A stretch of DNA of 64,000 bases, taken from the NCBI GenBank assembly GCA_028818375.1, contig JAPPOB010000009.1:1-64000 (forward strand), in the 5' to 3' direction. The notes below the pieces were generated by a model that was given only the letters and a program-made list of their open reading frames with translations, was not told the DNA's origin and made no database searches. This document shows, in pieces, positions 25,418 through 34,273 of the stretch. Both the position numbers and the translations under genes were made by a program. The DNA is from Anaerolineaceae bacterium (GTDB lineage Bacteria > Chloroflexota > Anaerolineae > Aggregatilineales > Phototrophicaceae). Positions within the stretch are counted from its first letter, which is position 1; each line of letters begins with the position of its first letter.

Positions 25418-26994
25418 GAAATCTCCTTGCGCAGTGCCCTGCCAGCCCACACCCCCGTGTGGCGGCCCTCGTCAAGCGTCAGGCGACCGTTGACGAGAAC
25501 GTGGTCGATGCCGGTGGCGTAACGGCGTCCCCCTTCGAAGGTCGAGCGTTCGCTGACGCGCTCCGGATCGAGCACGACGATGTCCGCCGAAAAACCGCGC
25601 TTCAGCAGGCCCCGCGTCGATTGTCGCAGCCTTTGAGCGGGCAGCGAGGTCATCTTGCGAATGGCCTCCTCCCAGCTGAGCGCCCGCTGCTCGCGGGCGT
25701 AGAGCCGCAGATAACGGGAGAAGGAGCCGAAGGTCCTGGGGTGGGGGCTGCGCCCGACAAGCAGTCCGTCGCTGCAGACCATCGTCGCGGGATGAGTCAT
25801 CACAGCCTTGATGTCCGCGACGGTCTCCTCGTCATCCCCGGCGAAGTTGATGATCGAAACCTCGAACTCCTCCTCAAGGAGCAGATCACAGATGAAATCG
25901 ACGGGGTCCTTGCCGGAATCGCGGATCGCGCGGTCGAAGGTCTGGCCTTCCAGGCGCCTGTTCGCCTCGCTGCCGACGGCGGAGATCGTGCAGGCCCGCC
26001 AGTCGAAGTCCGCCTCCCTGAACCAGCCCGCGATCTCCCGCCTCGTCGTCTGGTTGGACAACCTTGCGGCCATGGCGTCCGGTCCGCCTTCCGCGCTCCA
26101 GTCCGGCAGCAGGCGGAAGAGGGGTCCGCTGCCAGACTGGTAGGGGTAGCAGTTCATCGTTACGTCAACGCCCTCGCGCCGCGCCTGCTCGATGAGCGCC
26201 AGGATCTCGCCCGCCCTGCCCCGGTGCCGCTCTGAACCAATTTTCAGGTGCGAGATCATCACAGGGACCTGCGCCTGCTGACCGATCCGGATCGCCTCCC
26301 CGAGAGCCTCGAATATCCGGTCGAAATAGTTCCTCATGTGCGTGACATACAAACCCTTGTGTCTCGCCACCGCGCGGCACAACTGGATCAGTTCGTCGCT
26401 GCCGGCGTAGGAATTGGGGGGATAGGAAAGGCCGGTTGAGAGACCCACGGCCCCGTCCTCCATCCCCTGCTCAATCAGTGCCTGCATCGCCGCGATCTCG
26501 CGCCCGGAGGGCGATCGCCGCTGCCAACCCATGGCTCCCAGTCGAAGGACGCATTGCGGAATGAGGTAGGCGACGTTCACGGCCACCTTGCCGTCGAAGC
26601 GGGAGAGGTAGTCGCCCACCGAACGCCAGTCCCAGGCGATTTCCGGGTTGCCATACAGGCCTGAAAGATAGCGACGCAACTGCTGCAGGAGCGGGGGCGA
26701 GACCGGCGCGTAGGAGAGACCGTCGTTGCCGAGCAACTCGCTGGTGATGCCCTGGCGGATCTTTCCCTCGTGTTCGGGTTCGGCGAGCAGCATGATGTCC
26801 GAGAGGGCGTGCATATCCACGAAGCCGGGACAGACGATCCTGCCCCGGGCATCGATGACGCGTGCAGCCTTCGCCGCCGAGAGATCGTCGATGGCCTCGA
26901 TCCTGTCGCCGCGGACGCCCAGGTCCCCGTAATACCAGGGGTTGCCACTGCCATCAACGATACGGCCGTTGCGAATTACGATGTCAAATATCAG
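25414..26994 (-). CDS. N-acyl-D-amino-acid deacylase-like amidohydrolase, probable CTG start
   Basis: This protein of about 526 residues has the D-aminoacylase pattern: FDIVIRNGRIVDGSGNPW at the start, PGFVDMH, H219 (YVTHMRN), H249 (VMISHLKIG) and a late aspartate in VCSDGLL. D-aminoacylases release free D-amino acids from N-acyl forms. No ATG, GTG or TTG fits. The CTG at 26994 overlaps the preceding stop as CTGA, and AGGAAGG lies 6 nt upstream, so CTG initiation is the best reading. The usual HxH pair reads H62-A-L here, and the bridging cysteine position is D91 (GNDG), so its metal site may be altered. Confidence 0.83.
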   Translation of the reverse strand: MIFDIVIRNGRIVDGSGNPWYYGDLGVRGDRIEAIDDLSAAKAARVIDARGRIVCPGFVDMHALSDIMLLAEPEHEGKIRQGITSELLGNDGLSYAPVSPPLLQQLRRYLSGLYGNPEIAWDWRSVGDYLSRFDGKVAVNVAYLIPQCVLRLGAMGWQRRSPSGREIAAMQALIEQGMEDGAVGLSTGLSYPPNSYAGSDELIQLCRAVARHKGLYVTHMRNYFDRIFEALGEAIRIGQQAQVPVMISHLKIGSERHRGRAGEILALIEQARREGVDVTMNCYPYQSGSGPLFRLLPDWSAEGGPDAMAARLSNQTTRREIAGWFREADFDWRACTISAVGSEANRRLEGQTFDRAIRDSGKDPVDFICDLLLEEEFEVSIINFAGDDEETVADIKAVMTHPATMVCSDGLLVGRSPHPRTFGSFSRYLRLYAREQRALSWEEAIRKMTSLPAQRLRQSTRGLLKRGFSADIVVLDPERVSERSTFEGGRRYATGIDHVLVNGRLTLDEGRHTGVWAGRALRKEIS

Positions 26995-28205
26995 GACTTT
27001 CCTTCCTGTACCCCTGGCGCTACGGACCGGCGCGGGCGGGCGCTGCCCCGACCGGCGAAGATCCTCCGTAGAACTTCGGCGATGATCGCTTCCTGCCCGT
27101 CGAGAAGGGTCGTCGGGTCGATGAGGAGCCCCTTCCCGGCGTACTCCTCCATCACACGGATCACGGGTGACCCCTTCGCCAGGGCATCCAGCACCTCCTG
27201 TCTGGAGAGGCCTGCCGCTTCTTCGTCCCAGGTCAACCAGGCGCGCGGCACCGGGCGGCCGGTGTAGTCCGGGAAGACCCGGCTCACACGCAACTGACCG
27301 ACATCTGCCAGGCCGTCGACTATCAGGGATACCCTTTGCTCCCACCTGGCGAGGCGGGCCTGATGATCGAGCCTCACATAGCGTTTCAGCGCCGCTACCA
27401 GTCCAACGATCTCTTCCTTTCCGACCTTCATGGGTCTCCCGATGCCGTGGTTCGGGGCGCCGTTCAGCGCGCAGGCCTCAATCAGGTCCCTGCGGCCACA
27501 GATAAACCCCGAGGGTTGCGGTCCCTGCAGGTCCTTCCCGCCGCTGAAGATCACCAGGTCCGCGCCCATCTCGATGAACTTTCGCAGGTTCTCTACCGGA
27601 GGGAGTTCGTTGGCCGCGTCTACAATGACGGGCACGCCCTGCGCCCGCGCAATTCGCAGGACTTCCGACAAGGGCAGCGCCGTCTGGCTCACCAGAATTT
27701 GAGACACCAGGTAGACGATGGCCGCAGTACTTTCGTCGAGCGCGCTCTCCAGCTGCCAGGGCAAGGTACGGTGCGTACCGTATCCCACTTCCTTAACCTT
27801 TGCGCCTGCCAGCCGGAACATTCGGTTGTAATGGCTGCTGTGCGCCTTGTGGATGACAACCTCATTCTTCAGGCTTTCGCAATCCGGCAATTGCTGGACC
27901 GCAGCCGGATCGCTCCCGGTCATACACGCGGCCGTCGCCAGTACCAGGCCCGCCGCGGCGCCCGATGTCACGTAGCCCGCTTCCGCGCCGGTAACATTCA
28001 CAATGACCTGCCCCGCCCACTCGTGTAACGCTCGTATATCCACAAAGGAGCGCGCTGCGTCAAGCATCGCCTCGAGGACCTCTTCAGGCATGAGAGATCC
28101 GCCCAGTTCGGTGAAGTTGCCGGTGGCGACGATGACTTCCTGCAATCCAGATTCCCGATAGATTCCAGTCTCGCCCTGAAGGTTTCGCTTCACACTCGTC
28201 CTCAC
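26991..28205 (-). CDS. SelA-like fold-type I PLP-dependent enzyme
   Basis: This 404-residue protein resembles the branch of the SelA / class V aminotransferase fold that includes D-glucosaminate-6-phosphate ammonia-lyases. The likely PLP lysine is in VIFSGGKDLQGPQPSG, with the supporting PVIVDAANELPP and TSGAAAGLVLA. No selenocysteine machinery is nearby, so tRNA selenation is unlikely; a lyase or racemase acting on a D- or hydroxy amino acid fits the operon better. It starts at a GTG that overlaps the permease stop (GTGA) and ends overlapping the CTG of the deacylase gene. Confidence 0.8.
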   Translation of the reverse strand: MRTSVKRNLQGETGIYRESGLQEVIVATGNFTELGGSLMPEEVLEAMLDAARSFVDIRALHEWAGQVIVNVTGAEAGYVTSGAAAGLVLATAACMTGSDPAAVQQLPDCESLKNEVVIHKAHSSHYNRMFRLAGAKVKEVGYGTHRTLPWQLESALDESTAAIVYLVSQILVSQTALPLSEVLRIARAQGVPVIVDAANELPPVENLRKFIEMGADLVIFSGGKDLQGPQPSGFICGRRDLIEACALNGAPNHGIGRPMKVGKEEIVGLVAALKRYVRLDHQARLARWEQRVSLIVDGLADVGQLRVSRVFPDYTGRPVPRAWLTWDEEAAGLSRQEVLDALAKGSPVIRVMEEYAGKGLLIDPTTLLDGQEAIIAEVLRRIFAGRGSARPRRSVAPGVQEGKS

Positions 28206-29065
28206 TCAATGTTCTGGCGGGTCGGATCCAGCAAATCCCGGATCGCATTGGCCAGGAAGATCAGGCCCAGCACCAGCAGGAAAAGCGCGAGGCCGGGGTA
28301 GAGCCCGTACCAGGGGGCGCGCCAGAGGAAATCCCGGCTGTCTTCCAGCATGTTGCCCCAGGACGGGCGCGGCGGCTGCGTACCGAGACCCAGGAAACTC
28401 AGTGACGCCTCCAGCAGGATTGCCCGCGGGATGGCGGTCGCGATCTGGGCGAGCAAGGGTGGAATCGTGTTCGGCAGGATGCTCATGATGGCGATACGCC
28501 CGTCGCTCGCACCCATGGCGCGCGCCGCCTCGACATACTCCTTTTGCTTTTCGGCGATGACGGCTGCGCGCGTGATGCGGGAGAAATGTGGCATGTTCAT
28601 GGCCGCAATCGCGAGTGCGGAGACGAGCGACCCCGGCCCCAAGACTGCAACGACAGCGATACCCAGAAAAATGTTGGGGAAGGCCAGTAGTACGTCCCAT
28701 AAACGCATGACAGCCGAATCCACCCACCCCAGGAGGTAGCCGGCCAGCAGCCCGGTTCCCACCCCGATCAGCGCGGCGACTCCGATACTGCCAAAGCCGA
28801 CGAGCAGGGAGATTCTTCCGCCATGCAGGACCCTGCTGAATATGTCCCGCCCAAACTGGTCCGTCCCGAAAACGTAGCGGGCGGACGGTGGCTCAAACTC
28901 GTCGCCCCTGTTCATCTCCAGGGGTGTAAAGGGGGCCACCAGCGGAGAGAGCAGCGAGAGGAGGGCCAGTACGAGCACCAAGGTCAGGCCGAACCTGCCC
29001 GACCTGCTGCGTAACAGTCGCTTCAAAAAGGCGCGTGAGGGACGCCTGTCCAGTTCATTGTCCAT
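28202..29065 (-). CDS. Peptide-type ABC transporter permease (DppC/OppC-like)
   Basis: This protein of about 287 residues has a cytoplasmic N-terminus, the OppC_N segment, and about five further membrane helices. The GTDQFGRDIFSRV motif and the coupling helix AARAMGASDGRIAIMSILP mark it as the second permease of a dipeptide/oligopeptide importer. The start is uncertain: the ATG at 29065 lacks a good ribosome site, and an in-frame TTG lies at 29098. It couples by 4-nt overlap to the SelA-like gene. Confidence 0.88.
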   Translation of the reverse strand: MDNELDRRPSRAFLKRLLRSRSGRFGLTLVLVLALLSLLSPLVAPFTPLEMNRGDEFEPPSARYVFGTDQFGRDIFSRVLHGGRISLLVGFGSIGVAALIGVGTGLLAGYLLGWVDSAVMRLWDVLLAFPNIFLGIAVVAVLGPGSLVSALAIAAMNMPHFSRITRAAVIAEKQKEYVEAARAMGASDGRIAIMSILPNTIPPLLAQIATAIPRAILLEASLSFLGLGTQPPRPSWGNMLEDSRDFLWRAPWYGLYPGLALFLLVLGLIFLANAIRDLLDPTRQNIE

Positions 29066-29136
29066 AGGGAAGGGAGACCGGCAGCCTCGCTGGCGCAACA
29101 GGCGCTTTCGACCGCGTCGGCTACGGTCACGCCACG

Positions 29137-30087
29137 CTACCTCCTCTCCAGCTGGACTCGCGGATCGAGATAGACGTACAGGAAATCCGTGACGAGATTG
29201 ACGATGACAAAGATGAGAACGACGAAAAGCAGCGCCGCCTGTACAACAGGGTAATCGCGGCTGTTGATGCCCTCCAGGAGCAGGCGGCCCAGTCCGGGCC
29301 AGGCGAAAACGACCTCGATCACGACGGCCCCGCCCAGGAGCCGGCCCACCATGAGGGCCGCGACCGTCACCACCGGGATCAGTGCATTTCTGAGGGCGTG
29401 CCGCCTGACGACGACCCGCTCCGCCAGGCCCTTCGAACGCGCCGTACGAATGTAGTCCTGCTGCATGGTCTCCAGTATGGAAAACTTGATGAAGCGGGAG
29501 AGGACGCCCGAATTGGCGATACCGAGGGTGAGCGCGGGCATCAGCAGCAATTGCAAACTACGTACGGGTTCTTCCAGGAAACTGACGTAGCCGGAGGGGG
29601 GTAACCAGCGAAGACGGACCGAAAAGAGCAGGATGAAAAGGATGCCCAGCCAGAAGACCGGTATACCGAAGGCCGCCGCGCTGTAGGCGGACCAGAAGTG
29701 GTCCACCTTCGAGTTGGGTCGCAGCGCGCCCGGCACCCCTGCCAGCAGGGAAAGCAGAATCGTCACGAGAAAGCCGGCGACGGCCAAATGCAGCGTCGCC
29801 GGCAGTCTCGCCCAAATCAGCCTGGATACCGGTTGGTCGCTCAGCGCGGACTCCCCGAGATCCCCCTGCAGGATATTCCCCAACCAGATGAGATATTGAA
29901 CATGCAGGGGTTTGTCGAGGCCCATTTTCTTCCGTACGGCTTCGAGCTCCTCCGGGGTCGCGTCACGTCCGGCCACGAAATACGATGGGTCTCCCGGCGC
30001 CAGGTGCAACAGCAGGAAGACAACGATGGAGGCCAGGAAGAGAACGGGCAGGAGTTCGATAACCCGCCTCAGCAAATAGACCCTCAC
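29137..30087 (-). CDS. Peptide-type ABC transporter permease (DppB/OppB-like)
   Basis: This 316-residue permease begins with the family pattern YLLRRVIELLPVLFLAS and has about six membrane helices with the coupling loop ARSKGLAERVVVRRHALRN. The GTG start follows AAAGGGCG, and this site is part of a 9-bp hairpin (30088-30125) whose 3' arm abuts the start codon. This could reduce permease translation relative to the binding protein. No ATPase gene follows in this operon. Confidence 0.9.
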   Translation of the reverse strand: MRVYLLRRVIELLPVLFLASIVVFLLLHLAPGDPSYFVAGRDATPEELEAVRKKMGLDKPLHVQYLIWLGNILQGDLGESALSDQPVSRLIWARLPATLHLAVAGFLVTILLSLLAGVPGALRPNSKVDHFWSAYSAAAFGIPVFWLGILFILLFSVRLRWLPPSGYVSFLEEPVRSLQLLLMPALTLGIANSGVLSRFIKFSILETMQQDYIRTARSKGLAERVVVRRHALRNALIPVVTVAALMVGRLLGGAVVIEVVFAWPGLGRLLLEGINSRDYPVVQAALLFVVLIFVIVNLVTDFLYVYLDPRVQLERR

Positions 30088-30125
30088 AGGTGGCGCCCTT
30101 TCGATTGCTCAGCGGAGCGCCACCT
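30088..30125 (-). promoter_or_regulatory. Hairpin overlapping the ribosome site of the DppB-like gene
   Basis: AGGTGGCGC (30088-30096) pairs perfectly with GCGCCACCT (30117-30125), with a 20-nt loop. On the minus-strand mRNA it lies between the binding-protein stop and the permease GTG and encloses part of the AAAGGG site. It may both protect the upstream mRNA and limit downstream translation. Confidence 0.55.
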
Positions 30126-30143
30126 GGTCACGGGCCGTTACCC

Positions 30144-31709
30144 TCAGCCCTCTATCCTGACCTGCTCCAGAATCGGCATACTGTCAAGGTTTCGTGAGAA
30201 ACCCTCGACCGATTCCTTCATGGCCCACCAGCGCACCACCGGCGTGATCACCAGGATGAACGATTGCTCCAGTTGATAGCGGTTCAACTCCTGATAAATC
30301 TCCTGTCGCCGTCCGGAATCCATCTCACTTTGACCCTCCGCGACGAGTCGCCGGTACTCCTCGGTGGAGAAACCCGACAGGTTGATGGGGTCAGGCCCGG
30401 GACGCCAGACGCCGGTCGTCCCGAATAGTGAGGCCGGGTCTTTCGACGCGCGACCGTAGGTGAATATGGCCCCGTCGAAATCGAGGCCGATCGCCCGTGG
30501 ACGGTACTGCGCCGGTTCTACCTCGTCGATATTCAGCGTGATGCCGATCTGCGCCAGGTCGGCCTGGAACACCTGCAACAGGCGCGCCCCGTCCGGGTTG
30601 GTGGTGGCGGTGAGCACGGTGAACTCAAAGCCATCCCCGTACCCGGCCTCCTCAAGCAGGCTTTGTGCCTTGTCAAGATCGAAAGTGTAGTAGCCCTCCA
30701 GCTCCGGATCGTAGAGAGGTGATTTGTCGGACTGGGGCTGGATCCACGGGTCGCTGATGTTGAAGAACACAATGTCAACGATGCGCTGGCGATCGAGGGC
30801 GTGCTGGAGCGCCTGGCGAACGAGTATGTTGTCGAAGGGCGCGCGTCCCGTATTCAGAGAGAGGTCCCAGACGAGGCCGCCAGGGAAGCCCCTGACCACC
30901 TTGATGCCCCCGGTGGCCTCAAGGCGCGCAAACTCGCTCGCCGGCGGGGCCGCGATCACGTCGAGGGTTCCGCCCTCAAGGTTGGCGATCATCGTCGCAG
31001 AATCCGGGATCGCCCGCACGATGACCTCATTCAGGTGGGGAACCCCTTCCTTCCAGTAATCCTCGAACCTCTCGAAGCGGGCAAAGTCGCCGGGCGCCCA
31101 CTCCGCGAAACGGAAGGGGCCGGTGCCTACCGGGTTGGAGTTGATTTCCTCTATCGTCTCGCTGTTTATGATGAATAGCAGGTCAATGAGGTCAAAGGCA
31201 GCCGGCGTCGGATTGCTGAAGTGGAAGGCGACGGTAGCGTCGTCCACCACCTCAACCGATTCGACCGCCCGCGCAAGGGTTCTGATGTTGGCGCCGGTCT
31301 CCGGGTCCTGGGCGTATTCGAGACTGGCCTTGACATCGTCCGCCACGAAGTCGCGCCCGTTATGAAACTTGACGCCAGGCCGCAGATTGAAGGTGAGGCT
31401 CAGGCCGTCTTCACTGAATTCCCAGCTTTCGGCGAGTTCGGGCTGCGGCTCCAGATTGTCATCGTAGCGCGCCAGGACGTTGTAGAGCTGGTGGAACATC
31501 GGCCAGTCTGCCAGGGGAAGAAGGAAGGGATCGAAGTACTGAAAATCTCCCAAATGACCGAAAGTCAGGGTGCCTCCGCCATCCATCTGCGCCAGCGCCG
31601 GGGTTGTTGCCGCCAATGCGCCGGGTATGGCAGCGCTTCCCGCCGCCAACCCCGTGAGTTTCAGGAAGGTACGACGATCGATACGCTGGACTTGTTTGTC
31701 GGAAACCAT
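30144..31709 (-). CDS. Peptide-type ABC substrate-binding protein with Tat signal
   Basis: This 521-residue family 5 binding protein (DppA/OppA type) has a twin-arginine leader, DRRTFLKLTGLAAGSAA, and likely cleavage at ALA/QMD, so it is probably exported folded. The mature protein shows the family pattern LAESWEFSEDGLSLTFNLR and VKFHNGRDF. AAGGAG precedes the ATG at 31709. It is the first gene of the minus-strand operon. The other five binding proteins in the window use Sec-type signals. The ligand is unknown; the downstream enzymes point to N-acylated, D-configured or otherwise unusual amino-acid compounds. Confidence 0.9.
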   Translation of the reverse strand: MVSDKQVQRIDRRTFLKLTGLAAGSAAIPGALAATTPALAQMDGGGTLTFGHLGDFQYFDPFLLPLADWPMFHQLYNVLARYDDNLEPQPELAESWEFSEDGLSLTFNLRPGVKFHNGRDFVADDVKASLEYAQDPETGANIRTLARAVESVEVVDDATVAFHFSNPTPAAFDLIDLLFIINSETIEEINSNPVGTGPFRFAEWAPGDFARFERFEDYWKEGVPHLNEVIVRAIPDSATMIANLEGGTLDVIAAPPASEFARLEATGGIKVVRGFPGGLVWDLSLNTGRAPFDNILVRQALQHALDRQRIVDIVFFNISDPWIQPQSDKSPLYDPELEGYYTFDLDKAQSLLEEAGYGDGFEFTVLTATTNPDGARLLQVFQADLAQIGITLNIDEVEPAQYRPRAIGLDFDGAIFTYGRASKDPASLFGTTGVWRPGPDPINLSGFSTEEYRRLVAEGQSEMDSGRRQEIYQELNRYQLEQSFILVITPVVRWWAMKESVEGFSRNLDSMPILEQVRIEG

Positions 31710-31886
31710 CTTCTGCTCCTTTTTTGTTTCTTGTGTAAGCAAGACATGTAGTAACGGGCCCGGAAACGCCTTGTCAGAGACCTTGACAACGAGTCCAGGA
31801 TTTCTCTGTTCGAGGTTTCCCTGAGCGCAGATCACATGATGTTGCCGCCTCCCTTCAAGGTCACCAGCAAGCCGTTCGTGGGCCCC

Positions 31887-31916
31887 ATATTAACTGTTAA
31901 CCTGACACATGGGCAA
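31887..31916 (-). promoter_or_regulatory. Possible promoter and operator of the minus-strand peptide operon
   Basis: On the minus strand TTGCCC (31911-31916) and TAATAT (31887-31892) are 18 nt apart, and the perfect palindrome TTAAC-T-GTTAA (31890-31900) overlaps the -10 element, where a repressor could block transcription. The transcript would have a leader of about 175 nt. Confidence 0.35.
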
Positions 31917-32272
31917 ATCTTGCTGCAATTGATTCGCTTGTTCCTTGTCAAGGACCATCAGTCCCGCCATGGGATTCACAGTCGATGACCAGGACGAATT
32001 TTCGGGAGATTTCCTTTGGATGGCCGGGTGGTGGTCCATTTGGGCACGGACACCAGCGTGAAATCACTGCCTGGGTAGATAAAACCGTGACGCCGGGAAT
32101 AATGGAGGGGCAGGCTCAGGCCTGGCTTCACCGAAAATGCAGAGCGTTTTGTTTGCAAACAGACTGTCACGTTCGCAGAAGTCCGTGAATCTTTGCGATC
32201 AAAATGCAGCAACAGGAACACGGTTGCAGACGAAACAGTGGACGCCAGACTATCACGTTCATTGTCAGGTTT

Positions 32273-32301
32273 TTGACATTTGTATCGTGGCGCGTTACCT
32301 T
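32273..32301 (+). promoter_or_regulatory. Possible promoter of the secreted Thr-Pro protein gene
   Basis: A perfect TTGACA (32273-32278) is followed after 17 nt by TACCTT (32296-32301), a weak -10. The leader to the chosen TTG start would be about 280 nt, which leaves room for an earlier start or leader regulation. Confidence 0.3.
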
Positions 32302-32584
32302 CCCGTCGTTACGGCTGTTTGCCGCAGTTAGTTGGCAGGGTATGGCGAGACTCTCTACCATTGATTTCAGGGGCCGCGCGCGATGTCAACGCCGACATTT
32401 TCGGGCCCCGGAACGCCTGAACCTGCCACCGCCCACACCCCGCCCGCCTGGCCGGGTCCGGAGAGCGGGCGCATCTCCAGACCCTGACAGTGCCCAGGCG
32501 CTCACAGAAGAGTTCCAACCAACCACAGTCTTTCCCTGCCATAGGCGAGAAAGCATTTATCTTGGCAAAACCATTCAATCGTCA

Positions 32585-34102
32585 TTGCTGTTTAGCAGAC
32601 AACTTCAGAAAAGTCTGCCGAAAAAAACCTTACCTTTAACGACATTATTTCTGGTCTTGCTGCTGCCACAACAGGCTGTCCTGGCCCAGTCCACCCTGCC
32701 GCGGCTGCCGACGCCCACCGGATTGCGCCTTGAAGGCAACACACTGCATTGGCAGGCGGTGGAGGGCGTCAGCGGCTACCGCGTCCGCCACAAACTCCTC
32801 GGCCAGCCTTGGCAGGGCGTCAATGTGCCGCCCACACAGACAAGCTTCGTCCTGCGCGGAATGCAACCGGACGTGGTCTATCTGGTGCAGGTGCGGGCGC
32901 AGGGCAGAACCGGCATGGTGCGCAACAGTTTCTGGAGTGGGCGGATGCGGGTACGGATGAACGCCACGGCCGCGGCGACAGTCGCTCCCACTGCCTCTGC
33001 CTCAATCACGCCCACGGCCACAGCAACCGCTACCGCCAAGCCAGGAGGCCCACTGGCGCGGGTACACAACGTCCGTTTCGTCGATCAGGCGGGCACTGTG
33101 GCCTGGCACATGGTCACCGGCAATGTGAAGGACTACATCCTGGCGTATCGTGTTGGCCCGGATGGTACCAGCACCGTCGTGATAGTGCCTGTGGGCCCCG
33201 AGCCCGGCTATCAGATACCGGACTTCACGCCCTCGCGCGAATGGCAGGTGAAGGTGCGGGCGCGCCACGCCACGGACCGAACGCTCAACGGGCCGCAGGG
33301 CAAATGGGTCTCCTGGTCCCCGACTCCTACTTCAACCTACACGCCCACACACACTCCATCGCCTACACCCACACTGACACTGACCCCGACCTTTACGCCG
33401 ACGCTTACCCCTACCCTGACGCCGACCTACACGCCTACGCCGACACCAACACCTACAGACACGCCAACCCCTACGCCCACCCCCACAGCGACTGCCACGC
33501 CAACCAGTACGCCCACGCCTACTCCGACCTACACGCCAACGCCCACGCCGACCAATACGCCCACGCCGACCCCAACGTTCACGCCAACACCCACGCCGAC
33601 CTTCACGCCAACACCCACGCCGACCTTCACACCAACCCCGACGCCCACGGCCACCCCGACGCCAACCAACACCCTCACCGCTACTGCCACACCACGGGTT
33701 GTGATCACTGTAAATTACAGCGAGACCCGCGATGAGTATCTGTCGCACATATGCAATACGCGTCGGGATCGCAGATCCTGCACCAAAATGTGCTGGCAGG
33801 ATGACACGAGTGATTGCTGGGATCATTCCTGTGGGGACTGGCAGATAGGGTCCGAGGGACCGAACCAGTGCCCGCCCCCACCCACCGATGTGCCGCCGAT
33901 AACATGCACAAATGATGCGTATCAAATTGGAACAGATTCGCGCATCATCATGGCAGGCGGCCTGTGTGTAAAGCAGGAACGAAGAGTCGATGGTCTTTGC
34001 GAACGCTGCAGTGACAATCCAGGCTATTGCAGGCCCATCTCAGGTAGCGAATCGTATGGGGCTTGGACATTCGTGTCATCAGCACCAGGTACACACTGTT
34101 GA
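32585..34102 (+). CDS. Secreted protein: two fibronectin-like domains, Thr-Pro linker, Cys-rich tail
   Basis: From the chosen TTG start this protein has about 505 residues. It has a signal peptide (basic KSLPKK, core [11 protein letters not shown], cleavage VLA/QS), two fibronectin type III-like beta domains (from LPTPTGLRL and from ARVHNVRFV), a linker of about 125 residues made of TPTPT/TYTP/TFTP units (DNA 33316-33690), and a C-terminal domain with 12 cysteines, probably disulfide-bonded. Such linkers are frequent in Chloroflexota surface proteins. The start is uncertain because no ribosome site is visible and an ATG at 32342 is in frame. It may be a cell-surface adhesin or binding protein; no catalytic motif was recognised. 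Confidence 0.65.
   Translation: MLFSRQLQKSLPKKTLPLTTLFLVLLLPQQAVLAQSTLPRLPTPTGLRLEGNTLHWQAVEGVSGYRVRHKLLGQPWQGVNVPPTQTSFVLRGMQPDVVYLVQVRAQGRTGMVRNSFWSGRMRVRMNATAAATVAPTASASITPTATATATAKPGGPLARVHNVRFVDQAGTVAWHMVTGNVKDYILAYRVGPDGTSTVVIVPVGPEPGYQIPDFTPSREWQVKVRARHATDRTLNGPQGKWVSWSPTPTSTYTPTHTPSPTPTLTLTPTFTPTLTPTLTPTYTPTPTPTPTDTPTPTPTPTATATPTSTPTPTPTYTPTPTPTNTPTPTPTFTPTPTPTFTPTPTPTFTPTPTPTATPTPTNTLTATATPRVVITVNYSETRDEYLSHICNTRRDRRSCTKMCWQDDTSDCWDHSCGDWQIGSEGPNQCPPPPTDVPPITCTNDAYQIGTDSRIIMAGGLCVKQERRVDGLCERCSDNPGYCRPISGSESYGAWTFVSSAPGTHC
33316..33690 (+). repeat. Low-complexity Thr-Pro coding repeat
   Basis: This is an irregular tandem of ACxCC-type codon pairs encoding TP-rich units, with partial 18-24-nt periodicity in its second half (for example TPTPTFTP repeated). 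It is prone to slippage, so its length may vary between strains. It is coding, not a CRISPR array or satellite. Confidence 0.8.
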
Positions 34103-34273
34103 ACAAGCTGGAGGCAGATGACCTTGCTAAATTTTCATGGACGCGCACACATCGGGGGACGCCACGACAGTCTGCCGCAGATCAGTATGTGAGGAGGATT
34201 GTGACCGCTTTATTGTACCATCGGTGAACAGAAAGTTTTGCAGGCATCGAGAGCATTTGAGGAGAGAAACACC

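Larger units (their letters stand above)
31710..32584. other. Divergent intergenic region between the peptide operon and secreted protein
   Basis: This 875-nt stretch has no convincing gene. It holds a promoter with a palindrome for the minus-strand operon (31887-31916), a promoter candidate for the plus strand (32273-32301) and a near-identical 14-bp direct repeat (AGACTRTCACGTTC, at 32161 and 32249). The frame of the secreted protein is open through its right half but the translation there looks random. Confidence 0.5.

Noticed and set aside
26991..28205. Selenocysteine synthase
   Set aside because: The fold is SelA-like, but no selB, selD or tRNA-Sec is seen nearby and the neighbours are amino-acid hydrolases.
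31985..32188. Small plus-strand gene of 67 codons in the intergenic region
   Set aside because: It has no ribosome site, no recognised pattern, and overlaps an equally open minus-strand frame.
32161..32262. Attachment site or mobile-element edge from the 14-bp direct repeat
   Set aside because: The copies are only 88 bp apart, differ at one base, and no integrase or transposase is nearby.
33316..33690. CRISPR-like or satellite repeat
   Set aside because: The repeats have no spacers and encode an in-frame Thr-Pro linker.
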